A stretch of 15,319 bases of DNA from Candidatus Bathyarchaeota archaeon (GCA_021162225.1 JAGGZB010000171.1:1-15319); one strand, 5' to 3'. Positions 1-8,156 are shown, numbered from the stretch's first letter. Translations and numbers: made by a program. The notes: generated by a model not told the origin, from the letters alone.

Positions 1-547
1 AAGGTGAAAGCCAGAAGTTCAGAAGTAATGAGCCGTCAACTAACACGAAGTCGGGCTCCCACTTCTCCACAGCCTCCTCAGTCACATCGCATTGTATCTT
101 AAAGGCAAGAAGAGACTCTCTCTGCTCTGTTCTGAACTCATCTGCCCAGACATCTGGTTTTCCAGCCTTAAATATAGGCTCATCAATTATGTTCCATCCC
201 GCAGCTAAAAGGGCTGTGGAAGCGTAGAGCGGAATAAATGCGGATCTCAAGTCGACGCCATTATTGCCAGCGTCTGAAGCCACAACCTTGACATTAGCCG
301 CCCATTCATCGTCACGTATAGCTTTTTTCACTCTCACTTTATCACGTATCTTGACTAGAAGATCCTTTCGTCTCTGGTTATACTCCTTAAGTTGCTGTAT
401 AATAACGTCTGTCCCCTCATCGATGAGCATGTGATATAGATCAGCGTGAAGGGTCTCGGGCTCCGGTCCCGAAAATAGAGAAAAGTAGGTTTCGCGGAAA
501 TCGGGAGGTAAACCCTCATTGACCCGTCTGTTCTTCTTTCCGCTCAA
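1..547 (-). CDS. nurA: NurA-family 5'-3' nuclease, N-terminal part (cut by window edge)
   Basis: My reading of the minus strand gives 182 residues before the window ends; the C-terminal part lies outside. NurA is the nuclease that works with the HerA hexameric ATPase in archaeal DNA end resection. Two acidic blocks typical of the NurA core are visible: VVASDAGNNGVD (first Asp near residue 92) and LVDGSLLLNFW (Asp near 171). The rest of the active site would be downstream. About 80 residues precede the first motif and are helical and charged (residues 45-80). The start is TTG: a TAA stop lies two codons upstream in frame, and GGAGG sits 7 bases before the TTG, an ideal ribosome binding site. 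HerA is not in the window; it may lie beyond the left edge. The family call rests on the two motifs and their spacing, so it is good but not certain. Confidence 0.72.
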   Translation of the reverse strand, partial: MSGKKNRRVNEGLPPDFRETYFSLFSGPEPETLHADLYHMLIDEGTDVIIQQLKEYNQRRKDLLVKIRDKVRVKKAIRDDEWAANVKVVASDAGNNGVDLRSAFIPLYASTALLAAGWNIIDEPIFKAGKPDVWADEFRTEQRESLLAFKIQCDVTEEAVEKWEPDFVLVDGSLLLNFWLSP

Positions 548-581
548 GCTTTAGCCTCCACATCAGAAGATACACGAGGGT

Positions 582-589
582 CTTTAAAT
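582..589 (-). promoter_or_regulatory. Putative TATA box for the NurA-family gene
   Basis: Minus-strand ATTTAAAG lies about 35-42 bases before the TTG start. This places transcription start near 560 with a short leader that holds GGAGG. It is an inference from sequence and spacing only. The rest of the 194-base gap (548-741) shows nothing else that I recognise. Confidence 0.4.
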
Positions 590-705
590 GTATGCTCCCA
601 ATAAAATATTATCACGCATTTAGAGATAAAGCGGTGCAGTATTTCTCTGATTAACCTCCAACAGAGATGAGGTAAAGGATGCACGATTTTCAGCTGCTGT
701 CAGAC

Positions 706-711
706 AAAAAA
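706..711 (-). terminator. Possible oligo-T terminator after the sugar gene pair
   Basis: The plus strand has six A's, so transcripts from the minus-strand sugar genes would meet six U's about 30 bases after the stop codon at 742. Archaeal RNA polymerase can terminate on short U tracts without a hairpin. The signal is weak. Confidence 0.3.
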
Positions 712-741
712 GGTAATATCGTATTGGTAGCCGATGATTTT

Positions 742-1539
742 TTACATTTTAAAGATTATATCCAAAGCCGCTTTGCTATCTATAGCCGCTTTTAACGGGT
801 GCCCTGGATAAGGAGAGAGTTCAACATTTAGGAAGCCTTCATAGTTGATCTCTCGAAGGGCTTTCATGACCTCTGGCCACGGAATGTCTCCTTCGAGTAG
901 AGGTTTAAACTGTCTCTCCGATCTTAGAAAATCCTTGACATGAACGCAGACAATAAGGTCTGAAAGGTATCTGATCCACTGCTGAGGGAAGCCTAAAAAG
1001 TGTATGTTTCCAATATCGAAATACACCTTCACGTAAGGATGGTTTATTTCCTCTATAAATCTCCGAAACTCAAGCGGGCTATAAAGAAACTGATTCCAAA
1101 CATTTTCAACTCCTAAGATGACGCTGTAATCTTCAGCTGCTGGAGCGGCCTTCAAGATGCTTTCCTTCGCTAGTCTCCAAGTCTCCTTGTATGGGATTTC
1201 GGGCACAGCAACCGCCGGGACTACTAAGAGAACCCTAGATCCGATATCTGAGGCGAACTCGCATCCCTTCTTTATTATCTCAACTCCCTTCTTTCTCACT
1301 TTCTCCTCGGGACTTGCAAGGTTGAACTTCCAGAATAGGCCTGTGCAGAGGCTTGGCAGCTCTAATCCGAGTGAGGAGGCTTTTTCGGCTATTTCTCTTC
1401 TTCTCTTCTTAGAAAATTTCAAGGACTTCTCGTCAAGGTTCAGCTCGACTCCCTCAAACCCTATCTCGGCTGATGCTTCTAAAACTTCGTCAACTGTAAA
1501 CTTGGAAGGATATATCCAAGCATTCACGCCCTTTTTCAT
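742..1539 (-). CDS. Sugar-phosphate isomerase/epimerase-type TIM barrel
   Basis: A 265-residue protein of the xylose-isomerase-like TIM-barrel superfamily (AP endonuclease family 2; UlaE/IolE/tagatose 3-epimerase relatives). Metal-binding acidic and His residues expected at the barrel mouth are visible: Glu145 in GVENVW, Asp175 in YFDIGN, His200 in VHVKD and Glu240 in NVELSP. Such enzymes move a keto or hydroxyl group on a sugar or sugar phosphate. The exact substrate cannot be read from sequence. The reading frame can be opened by a TTG at 1560 overlapping the upstream stop (TTGA), but the ATG at 1539 is preferred because GAGGTG lies 7 bases before it. The upstream oxidoreductase stops at 1557, so the two genes are one transcript with close coupling. 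The pair suggests oxidation-epimerisation of one sugar or cyclitol. Confidence 0.85.
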   Translation of the reverse strand: MKKGVNAWIYPSKFTVDEVLEASAEIGFEGVELNLDEKSLKFSKKRRREIAEKASSLGLELPSLCTGLFWKFNLASPEEKVRKKGVEIIKKGCEFASDIGSRVLLVVPAVAVPEIPYKETWRLAKESILKAAPAAEDYSVILGVENVWNQFLYSPLEFRRFIEEINHPYVKVYFDIGNIHFLGFPQQWIRYLSDLIVCVHVKDFLRSERQFKPLLEGDIPWPEVMKALREINYEGFLNVELSPYPGHPLKAAIDSKAALDIIFKM

Positions 1540-1556
1540 TAACATACACCTCACTT

Positions 1557-2546
1557 TCAAGTTAATGGTAGCTTTACTGGCTTTCCGGTTTCCATCGACT
1601 TCCTAGCCGCTAATGTGAACTCTAAAGTTTTAGCTCCATCCCTTATAGGCGTTCTTGTTTCTTCATCGTTAAGAACTGCGCGAATCAGATCCTTCGCCTC
1701 TAAGAGATAAACATCTCTATCCTCCCACTCCCTAACTGCTCTTTTTTTTCTAGTTGAGTAAAGATTCAATGTGTTTCCGTTTTCAGCGTGCATTGTATAC
1801 TCTTCAGTCGCTATAATCCATTTAAACCACCACTGAGAGTTAGCCCCCCAAGTTGTCGACGAAATCGATCCTATCGCCCCGGATTTAAACCGGAAAGTTG
1901 TGCTACTTACATCTTCGATCGTCAAGTCAGGGATATTGGTCCAGAATATTCTATTCATATGCCCATATACCACATCAACTTCGCCGCAGAAGTAACGTAA
2001 TGTATCATAAAGGTGAGTGGACTGCTCAACTATTTGGCCGCCGCTCTTATTCTTGTCTCTCCACCACGGCCCTCCCAAAAAGTGACACCAGTACCATCCG
2101 ATAGCTAAACCGATCTTGCCAGCTTCGCCGCTTTCTATGAGCTTCTTCGCTTTTTCAGCCGCATATCCGAATCTCATGCAGTATCCAACCTGGCTCTTAA
2201 CGCCGCTTTTTTCAACTGCCTTTACCATGCTCCACGCTTGATTCATGTTTAACGCTATGGGCTTCTCGATGAAGATATGTATTCCCTTCTCAGCTGAGAT
2301 CATGACTTCGTCTGAGTGTGCAAATGGAGGTATGCAGATATAAACTATATCAAGATCCTCCTTGTTAAGCATATCATGCCAATCCGTGTAAGCCCTTCCA
2401 CCGTATCTTTCAGAGAATAATTCCGCCTTTCCTTTAGCTATATCAGCAAATGCAACTATGCTGACTTCGTTTATAGATCTTAACCTTTCAACATGAACTC
2501 TCGCGATTCCTCCGCAACCAATCACGCCGACCTTTAGCTTCTTCAT
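1557..2546 (-). CDS. Gfo/Idh/MocA family NAD(P)-dependent oxidoreductase
   Basis: A 329-residue protein of the usual length for the family. The N terminus is a Rossmann dinucleotide-binding fold with GVIGCGGIA at residues 7-15 and an acidic position after the second strand (FADI, Asp35). EKP at 94-96 supplies the family's catalytic lysine (Lys95). GGQIVEQSTHLYD at 169-181 gives the conserved His178 of the C-terminal substrate domain. Members oxidise or reduce sugars, inositols and related polyols; the substrate is not readable here. ATG at 2546 is the first start and fits the Rossmann fold beginning at residue 4. It is the first gene of a pair with the TIM-barrel gene and diverges from purA. 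A joint role in catabolism or interconversion of a rare sugar is inferred from this pairing, which is common for these two families. Confidence 0.9.
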   Translation of the reverse strand: MKKLKVGVIGCGGIARVHVERLRSINEVSIVAFADIAKGKAELFSERYGGRAYTDWHDMLNKEDLDIVYICIPPFAHSDEVMISAEKGIHIFIEKPIALNMNQAWSMVKAVEKSGVKSQVGYCMRFGYAAEKAKKLIESGEAGKIGLAIGWYWCHFLGGPWWRDKNKSGGQIVEQSTHLYDTLRYFCGEVDVVYGHMNRIFWTNIPDLTIEDVSSTTFRFKSGAIGSISSTTWGANSQWWFKWIIATEEYTMHAENGNTLNLYSTRKKRAVREWEDRDVYLLEAKDLIRAVLNDEETRTPIRDGAKTLEFTLAARKSMETGKPVKLPLT

Positions 2547-2595
2547 TCAGAACACCGCTTATTTTCAAGCTATCGAAGACATAAGCAGCAAATAC

Positions 2596-2605
2596 GTTTT
2601 TAAGG
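2596..2605 (-). promoter_or_regulatory. Putative TATA box for the oxidoreductase/epimerase pair
   Basis: Minus-strand CCTTAAAAAC, about 50-60 bases before the ATG at 2546, would give a leader of about 28 bases. It sits in the divergent region shared with purA. Confidence 0.4.
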
Positions 2606-2655
2606 ATTTCCCAGCGGAATCAATTGCTATTCGTGCTAGAGAAGGTATTAAAGAC

Positions 2656-2667
2656 TTTTATTTAAAA
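2656..2667 (+). promoter_or_regulatory. Putative TATA box for purA
   Basis: The AT-rich run TTTATTTAAAA predicts transcription start near 2690. That is only about 11 bases before the ATG at 2701 and lies on or after the alternative GTG at 2689, so it supports the ATG start. Confidence 0.5.
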
Positions 2668-2700
2668 TGGGTTTTACTAAAATCCTAGGTGAATCTCTAT

Positions 2701-3996
2701 ATGCCGGGAATAGTTATTGTAGGTACACAATGGGGCGATGAGGCTAAAGGTAAAGTTACAGATTTCTTAGCGAAAGACGCAGACTGCGTTGTTAGATATA
2801 ACGGAGGTGCAAATGCTGGTCATACAGTTGTTGTTGACGGAAAGACCTACAAGTTCCACTTGATCCCCTCCGGCGTTCTACGCGGTAAGAAGGTTTATAT
2901 CGGAAACGGAGTCGTCGTGGACCCTGATGTTCTGGTCGATGAGCTTGAGAACCTGAAACGTGAAGGATTTAATCCAAATCTACGAATAAGCGATAGAGCT
3001 CATGTCGTCTTTAATTTTCATAAAATAGAAGACGGTCTACAAGAGAGGTTGAAGGGTAACCTCCGTGCGGGCACGACAAAGAGAGGTATAGGACCAGCAT
3101 ATTCGGATAAGACTGCAAGATTCGGGATACGAATAGCTGATCTACTAAATAAGGAGATTCTCAAATCAAAGCTAGATCTTTTAGTCAGCTTCAAGCAGAA
3201 GGTTATCTGCCAAGTATATGGTGAGAATATCAGACTTGACAAGAATGAAATACTTGAGAAGGCTTTACAATTCGGCCAGTATATCTCGGATCTTGTATGT
3301 GATGTCTCAGCAGAGATAAACGATGCATTAGACAGGGGAGAAACCGTGATATTCGAGGGCGCTCAAGGGACGCTTCTGGATATAGATCACGGCCTATACC
3401 CCTATGGCACATCATCAAGCACGATTGCTGGCGGAGCATGCATCGGAGTCGGCGTAGGTCCCAAAAGAATTGATAAGGTCATAGGAGTCATGAAGGCTTA
3501 CATATCACGCGTCGGAACAGGGCCTGTTCCAACAGAGCTAAAAGATAAGGTAGGTGATAGGATCAGAGAGGTTGGGAAGGAGTATGGAACGACGACGGGT
3601 AGGCCTAGAAGGGTCGGTTGGCTAGATCTTGTTCCAGTGAAATATTCCATCCGCATAAACTCTATAGATGAGCTCATAGTGACGAAGCTTGATGTTCTAA
3701 GCGGCATAAATCCTCTCAAAATCTGCATTAAATACAAATGCGAAGGTAGAACGTTCGATACAGTGCCAGCGGATATACGTCTATTCGAGAAATGTGAACC
3801 AGTTTACGAAGAGATTGAAGGCTGGCCAGCTAACGTGGATTGGAGAAGAATAGTTAAGGAAGGATATGATGCCTTACCGAAGCAGGCTAAGGAGTATCTT
3901 CAAATAATAGAGGAACACGTGAAGGTGCCGATAAGCATAATATCTGTTGGTCCTGACAGAAGAGAAACTATAGTCCGTGAGAAGCCCCAAAGATGA
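2701..3996 (+). CDS. purA: Adenylosuccinate synthetase
   Basis: A 431-residue enzyme joining IMP and aspartate with GTP to make adenylosuccinate, the first committed step to AMP. Motifs in order: QWGDEAKGK (residues 10-18, catalytic Asp13), NAGHT (His41), GTTKRGIGPAYSDK (124-137, IMP binding), EGAQGTLLDID (219-229), TTTGRPRR (297-304, aspartate loop) and TKLD (328-331, guanine recognition). Asp13 and His41 fall at the same numbers as in the E. coli enzyme. Residue 15 is Ala where the common GDEGKGK loop has Gly. A GTG at 2689 would add four residues, but ATG at 2701 is chosen: GGTGA lies 8 bases upstream, the TATA-like box points to a start near 2690, and family members begin just before this strand. 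The gene stands alone on its strand, divergent from the sugar genes. Confidence 0.97.
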   Translation: MPGIVIVGTQWGDEAKGKVTDFLAKDADCVVRYNGGANAGHTVVVDGKTYKFHLIPSGVLRGKKVYIGNGVVVDPDVLVDELENLKREGFNPNLRISDRAHVVFNFHKIEDGLQERLKGNLRAGTTKRGIGPAYSDKTARFGIRIADLLNKEILKSKLDLLVSFKQKVICQVYGENIRLDKNEILEKALQFGQYISDLVCDVSAEINDALDRGETVIFEGAQGTLLDIDHGLYPYGTSSSTIAGGACIGVGVGPKRIDKVIGVMKAYISRVGTGPVPTELKDKVGDRIREVGKEYGTTTGRPRRVGWLDLVPVKYSIRINSIDELIVTKLDVLSGINPLKICIKYKCEGRTFDTVPADIRLFEKCEPVYEEIEGWPANVDWRRIVKEGYDALPKQAKEYLQIIEEHVKVPISIISVGPDRRETIVREKPQR

Positions 3997-4036
3997 TAAG
4001 ACCGGGACATCATGAACAATGTGGCGGTTCTAAAAA

Positions 4037-4044
4037 CTTATATT
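4037..4044 (+). promoter_or_regulatory. Putative TATA box for the Ig-repeat surface protein
   Basis: CTTATATT about 45-50 bases before the ATG at 4089 would give a leader of about 20 bases. GGGATG at 4075-4080 is a weak ribosome binding site. Confidence 0.4.
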
Positions 4045-4088
4045 CTATAGTCTCATTTATCATGCATTAAAAAAGGGATGCGAATGTC

Positions 4089-5657
4089 ATGTTTAGGGCG
4101 AAGGGTTTATCTTATCGCTTCCTAGGTAGCCTTTGCATCTTTATGCTAATCCTTCTGATGACTTTTCCCCCGCTAGTGTATTCTGAATCCGCTAAGGTGA
4201 AGCTGAGAGGGACAATGAAGTGTATTCTTCCGTGGAAGGTGACCCTTCCTAACTCAACGGTCTCTTACGAGATAAGCATATGGAATCCCAGCTACTCATA
4301 TGACGTATTAAAGCTTGACGTGAAGGATCCAGGTCTCCCCGAGGGATGGAAAGCTCACTTTTACTACCAGAATAATAATGTCCGGAAGATCGGAGTTGAG
4401 AAAAGGGCGATCGTAACCCTAAAGCTCGTCGTCGATGTGCCTGAAGACGCTACTCCTGGAGATTACGAGTTCAATGTATGTGCGGAAGGTGAATATTCAA
4501 AATCTGAGATTACCCTATATTTAACGGTGGAGCAGCCTCCACCAACAAAATACGAAGTTGATTTATATTCTCCGCATGAGTGGCAGGAAGTCTATCCCGG
4601 AAATAGCTTAGCTTTCGAGTTATGCCTTAAGAACGAATGTCCGGTTCGAGATAACTATTTGATATATGTTGGAAACCCGGATTTGCCAATAAATTGGACA
4701 GCTTCTTTCTTCGTCGGAGATAAAGAAGTTAAGTCGCTGACTGTGCTTCCGGGAGAAAGTGTGAAGGTTAAAATGGTCGTTAACGTGCCTGAAGACGCTG
4801 CTCCAGGGGAATATAGGTTCAGAGTGCATGCTGATGGAAATTATGCATGTGCTACTCAAGCTTTAGTGGTAACAGTCAAGAGGATGGAGAGAAAAATCGG
4901 CCTCTTCTGCCCCTTCTCATATGAGTCCATAGAGGCTGGCCAAAGCGTAAGATATTCAATTCGCGTAAGTAATGAGGGTGAACGAAGAGAAGAAGTTCTC
5001 CTAAAGGTGGTCAAATCAGAAGAAACTCTTGGGTGGGACATAACTCTTTCAGAGACTCAATTATCTCTCGCTCCCGGTGAATCCAGATGGGTCGAGCTTG
5101 ATGCAAAACCTCCAGAGATAATCGAGGAGAAGGAATATAGAATTGTTGTTAACGGATCCACGGCTGACGGAGCCTTAACGTCAACACTTGAACTAACTGC
5201 TAAGATTCTGGCAAGATATTTACTGGAGATCACCGGGGTTCAGCCGGTCTTTCCTCACGTGTATGCCGGGGATAAGATTAACATAGTGGTTACCGTCAGA
5301 AATATGGGCGAATCGACGCTTAAGGGAATAAAGCTGAATGTGAACTCCACAGTTATACCTAACATATTAGTCACACCCGTAGATATTCTGTCTCTGGAGC
5401 CAAAGGCCTCAGCAACTTTCACTATACGAGTATCTCCAGACCCAAATCTAACGCCTGGAGATTATCTATTAACTATTCAAGCTGAAAGTAAAGAGGCTAA
5501 AAGTAGTGTTAGAACAATTGTGGTCTCTGTTTCCTCTCCGATTCCCTGGTTCTGGATAAGCATCTGTTTAACGGCTATAGCGACGGCGCTTGTGGTACTC
5601 GTGGCGCAGAGGATGCTTTCTAAACGTGGAGTTAAAATATCCCTTAGAAAACGATAA
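4089..5657 (+). CDS. Secreted, membrane-anchored protein with about four NEW3/CARDB-like Ig repeats
   Basis: A 522-residue protein with a Sec-type signal peptide (hydrophobic residues about 11-31, YSES possible cleavage), a large outside part and one C-terminal membrane helix (about 485-507) followed by a basic tail RMLSKRGVKISLRKR. The outer part is built of about four repeats of 105-120 residues. They end in similar strands: TPGDYEFNV (122-130), APGEYRFRV (238-246), EEKEYRIVV (346-354) and TPGDYLLTI (455-463). The first two repeats share VPEDA and are also alike at the DNA level. This resembles the NEW3 (alpha-galactosidase-associated) and CARDB Ig-like families used in archaeal surface proteins. 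Several N-glycosylation sequons (NST, NWT, NGS) are present. No enzyme domain is seen. Likely orientation is N-terminus out with a short cytoplasmic tail; the role in adhesion or as an envelope component is inference. Confidence 0.82.
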   Translation: MFRAKGLSYRFLGSLCIFMLILLMTFPPLVYSESAKVKLRGTMKCILPWKVTLPNSTVSYEISIWNPSYSYDVLKLDVKDPGLPEGWKAHFYYQNNNVRKIGVEKRAIVTLKLVVDVPEDATPGDYEFNVCAEGEYSKSEITLYLTVEQPPPTKYEVDLYSPHEWQEVYPGNSLAFELCLKNECPVRDNYLIYVGNPDLPINWTASFFVGDKEVKSLTVLPGESVKVKMVVNVPEDAAPGEYRFRVHADGNYACATQALVVTVKRMERKIGLFCPFSYESIEAGQSVRYSIRVSNEGERREEVLLKVVKSEETLGWDITLSETQLSLAPGESRWVELDAKPPEIIEEKEYRIVVNGSTADGALTSTLELTAKILARYLLEITGVQPVFPHVYAGDKINIVVTVRNMGESTLKGIKLNVNSTVIPNILVTPVDILSLEPKASATFTIRVSPDPNLTPGDYLLTIQAESKEAKSSVRTIVVSVSSPIPWFWISICLTAIATALVVLVAQRMLSKRGVKISLRKR

Positions 5658-5689
5658 TGCCTGATCTGGTATTTAACGCATAATCGTGT

Positions 5690-6094
5690 CTACAAAATGT
5701 GTTGAATACATCCCTCAACCACAAGTTTCGATTTTTCTCTCAAGTATATGATTGGTAATCCTAGCTTTCTGAGTTTTCTCTTTAATTCAGTATCGTTCGT
5801 TGCAACAGGGATTCTTAACTGACTTGCAACTCTTAGGATCACATCATCGTATTCCTCGGATGCTTCCTTTTTCACCTCGAGAACTTCGCATTTCTCCGCT
5901 AGTTTTAGAGCTGCAGAGAATTCCATAAATCTCTTACCGCGGCTTTTCTTCAAATTTTTCTTCATTTCCTCTAGAGTTGTAGAGAGTACTACAGGCTCGG
6001 CTTTTCCAAGGAGGTTGTTAAGTTCCTCAAATATGTCGATTCTAAATTGGAATGGAACAAAAAAGAAGTTTGAGTCCAAAATAACCTTAACCAT
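5690..6094 (-). CDS. PIN-domain ribonuclease-like protein, Fcf1/VapC-like
   Basis: A 134-residue single PIN domain, probably an endoribonuclease of the Fcf1-like archaeal group. The acidic metal-binding set is complete: Asp7 in ILDSNF, Glu42 or Glu43 in TLEEM, Asp83 in EYDD and Asp101 in TNDTELKRKLRKLG. The NDTELKRKLRKLG-IYLR ending is typical of the archaeal Fcf1-like proteins rather than classic toxin VapC. No antitoxin-like small gene lies next to it. It follows the PdxA-type gene by 16 bases, so it is likely the last gene of a kinase-PdxA-PIN transcript. GAGGAG lies about 11 bases before its ATG, inside the gap and the end of the previous gene. A role in rRNA or tRNA processing is suggested by the family, not shown. 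It converges with the surface protein, 32 bases apart. Confidence 0.82.
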   Translation of the reverse strand: MVKVILDSNFFFVPFQFRIDIFEELNNLLGKAEPVVLSTTLEEMKKNLKKSRGKRFMEFSAALKLAEKCEVLEVKKEASEEYDDVILRVASQLRIPVATNDTELKRKLRKLGLPIIYLREKSKLVVEGCIQHIL

Positions 6095-6110
6095 TGCTAA
6101 ATTCTCTCCT

Positions 6111-7121
6111 CTAGTGAGATCGAAGTCTACTGTGCAGATATGCGGCTAACTTTATTGCTTCCTCTAAGCTCCTGGAATTCGCGATTCCTTTACCGACTAT
6201 ATCATATGCTGTTCCATGATCAACTGATGTCCTTATAAAGGGAAGGCCGAGTGTGACGCTGACCGTTCCGTAGAAATCAATAGTCTTAGCGGCTATATGT
6301 CCCTGGTCATGATATAGGCTAAGGATGGTGTCATATCTTCCCTCGAAGGCCTGGTGGAAGACCGAATCCGCCGGAACGGGACCCACAACTCTGAAGCCTC
6401 TAGACTTAAGCTCTTCAACCGCCGGGATGATCTTCTTCTCTTCCTCATCGCCGATTAATCCTCCGTCGCTCGCATGGGGATTCAACGATGCAACGGCGAT
6501 GAGAGGATCTTCGAAGCCTATGCGCCGCATCTCAGAGACTATTCGGGTCACAGTCTCAACTATCCGTTTCTTCTTAACGGCCTTTACGGCTTCAGCTAAT
6601 GGAATATGTCTAGTTAAAAAGAAGATCTTAACCCCTCGAACCCAGAACATAACCAAAGGATCCTTCACTCCACATAATGCTCCAAGCATCTCTGTATGTC
6701 CAATATGCTGGCTTCCAGCCATTCTTATAGCTTGCTTGTTAATGGGACAGGTAGTTACGGCGTCTATATATCCACGCAAGGCAAGGCTGACGGCTTTCTT
6801 AATATACTCTATCGAAGCCTTTCCTCCCTGCACTGAAGCCTTCCCAGGTTCAAAAGAAGATAAATCAATAGTTCCTAGATCTATAACATCTACCGCTCCG
6901 GCTTTGCAGCAAGCCTCACTTATAGAACGGATTCGGCGTATTGATACGTCTAGATCTAAATTTTTTGCTGTTCTCTCTAGGATCTTTAAGTCGCCTATCA
7001 CGATGGGCTTACAAGATTCGAAGATCTCAGATTTCAAGAGAGCTTTAAGTGTTATCTCAGGTCCTATTCCCGCGGGGTCGCCCATAGTGATGCCTATAAC
7101 TGGCTTCTTACCATTCATCAT
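6111..7121 (-). CDS. pdxA: PdxA-family 4-phosphohydroxy-acid dehydrogenase
   Basis: A 336-residue protein of the PdxA family. Classic PdxA oxidises 4-phosphohydroxy-L-threonine with NAD in pyridoxal phosphate synthesis; relatives act on 4-phospho-threonate or -erythronate. Visible motifs: ITMGDPAGIGPEI near the N terminus, GHTEM (His142, substrate contact), RHIPL (His172), NPHASDGG (His216), YHDQGH (His271) and SVDHGTAYDIVGKG. The three metal-binding His of the E. coli enzyme (166, 211, 266) have clear counterparts at 172, 216 and 271. The frame opens with ATG at 7139, but no ribosome site precedes it. ATG at 7121 has GGTGA 7 bases upstream and is preferred. It lies about 30 bases after the kinase stop. 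Most archaea make PLP with PdxS/PdxT, so the substrate here is open. Confidence 0.9.
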   Translation of the reverse strand: MMNGKKPVIGITMGDPAGIGPEITLKALLKSEIFESCKPIVIGDLKILERTAKNLDLDVSIRRIRSISEACCKAGAVDVIDLGTIDLSSFEPGKASVQGGKASIEYIKKAVSLALRGYIDAVTTCPINKQAIRMAGSQHIGHTEMLGALCGVKDPLVMFWVRGVKIFFLTRHIPLAEAVKAVKKKRIVETVTRIVSEMRRIGFEDPLIAVASLNPHASDGGLIGDEEEKKIIPAVEELKSRGFRVVGPVPADSVFHQAFEGRYDTILSLYHDQGHIAAKTIDFYGTVSVTLGLPFIRTSVDHGTAYDIVGKGIANSRSLEEAIKLAAYLHSRLRSH

Positions 7122-7150
7122 TTCCCAGTCACCATGCATGCCAAGATTCT

Positions 7151-8092
7151 TTATCTGTTAACTATTCTTTCGGTTCCCTTTAATGAAGGCTTCGAGCAAC
7201 ACGCCCTACATTCCACTCCTCCGTCTCGGAAAGCCTCAGCCATTGCCTTTGCCACATCTCCCGCGGAGGTTCTCATTGAATCAACAACCGCGATGACCGC
7301 TGGTCCAGCCCCGCTTATCGTAACACCGGCGGCTCCAGCATCTAAAGCCGCTTTCTTCACAGCTTCATAACACGGAATAAGCTTTTTTCTAAAAGGTTCA
7401 GCGATTGCATCCATCATTCCACGTCCAATCATCTCAATATCTCCGAGGTGAAAACCCGCTACGATATATGCGGCATTTTGAATGTTTAAAACGGCGCTTT
7501 TGAGAGGTATAGAACGTGGCAGAATAGATCTGGCGGTAGCCGTTTTGTTTTCAGACGTCTTAATAATCGGCATGGCTAAGGCTATTCGAAGGTTTGGGGG
7601 AGGATTAAGCCGAACGGCATCTATTAAATCGTTACACGTTCGTACAATCGTGAAGCCGCCTAGAATCGAGGCTGCAACGTTGTCCGCATGGGCTACTCCA
7701 GCAGCCGCGATCTCTCCAAGCGCAGCCCACTTAATTATCTCGTTCCTTGATAATCCAAGATTCAGAAGCTCGTTAAGTCCATAAGCGCATGCCGCTGCTG
7801 ACGCTCCGCTGCTTCCAAGCCCCATACCCGACGGTATGCCTTTATACAAGTGAATTTTGACGCCGACACCTTTCTTCTCAAGAAGTCTCTTAGCTACGAA
7901 ACCAGCCGTGTTTCTATCCGGACTCTTTGGGACTCTTTCAGCCTCAATTCCTGTAACCTCAATTTTTATTTCTCCATCGGTAAGCTCTAGGGTGATTGTG
8001 TCATAGAAAGCTTCGAGGGCTAAACCAAAAGAATCGAATCCGGAACCAAGATTTGCGGAGCTGCATGGAGACCTAATTTTTATGCTTTGCAT
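7151..8092 (-). CDS. thrB: GHMP-family kinase, homoserine kinase type
   Basis: A 313-residue GHMP kinase with the homoserine kinase signature. SPCSSANLGSGFDSFGLAL near the N terminus matches the ThrB start. PSGMGLGSSGASAAA (about 87-101) is the ATP phosphate-binding loop, and ISGAGPAVIAVVD (about 259-271) is the third GHMP motif. ThrB phosphorylates homoserine on the way to threonine, and the E. coli enzyme is known also to accept 4-hydroxythreonine. The frame can start at GTG 8104, which adds four residues. ATG 8092 is chosen because it fits the family N terminus, though GAGGG sits only 3 bases before it, so the start is uncertain. It is first in a transcript with the PdxA-type and PIN genes. 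No threonine synthase or aspartate-pathway gene is near. Confidence 0.88.
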   Translation of the reverse strand: MQSIKIRSPCSSANLGSGFDSFGLALEAFYDTITLELTDGEIKIEVTGIEAERVPKSPDRNTAGFVAKRLLEKKGVGVKIHLYKGIPSGMGLGSSGASAAACAYGLNELLNLGLSRNEIIKWAALGEIAAAGVAHADNVAASILGGFTIVRTCNDLIDAVRLNPPPNLRIALAMPIIKTSENKTATARSILPRSIPLKSAVLNIQNAAYIVAGFHLGDIEMIGRGMMDAIAEPFRKKLIPCYEAVKKAALDAGAAGVTISGAGPAVIAVVDSMRTSAGDVAKAMAEAFRDGGVECRACCSKPSLKGTERIVNR

Positions 8093-8156
8093 ATGCCCTC
8101 TCACGTTGGAAATAAGTGAATGGAGAAAATCTATCCGCTACGGTCTTAAAAATCTT

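Noticed and set aside
5690..6094. VapC toxin of a toxin-antitoxin pair
   Set aside because: No small antitoxin-like gene is adjacent; it follows metabolic genes and has Fcf1-like sequence features.
6325..7161. Long plus-strand frame of 278 codons antisense to the PdxA-type gene
   Set aside because: It mirrors a gene with complete PdxA motifs; its own translation shows no domain and no ribosome site.
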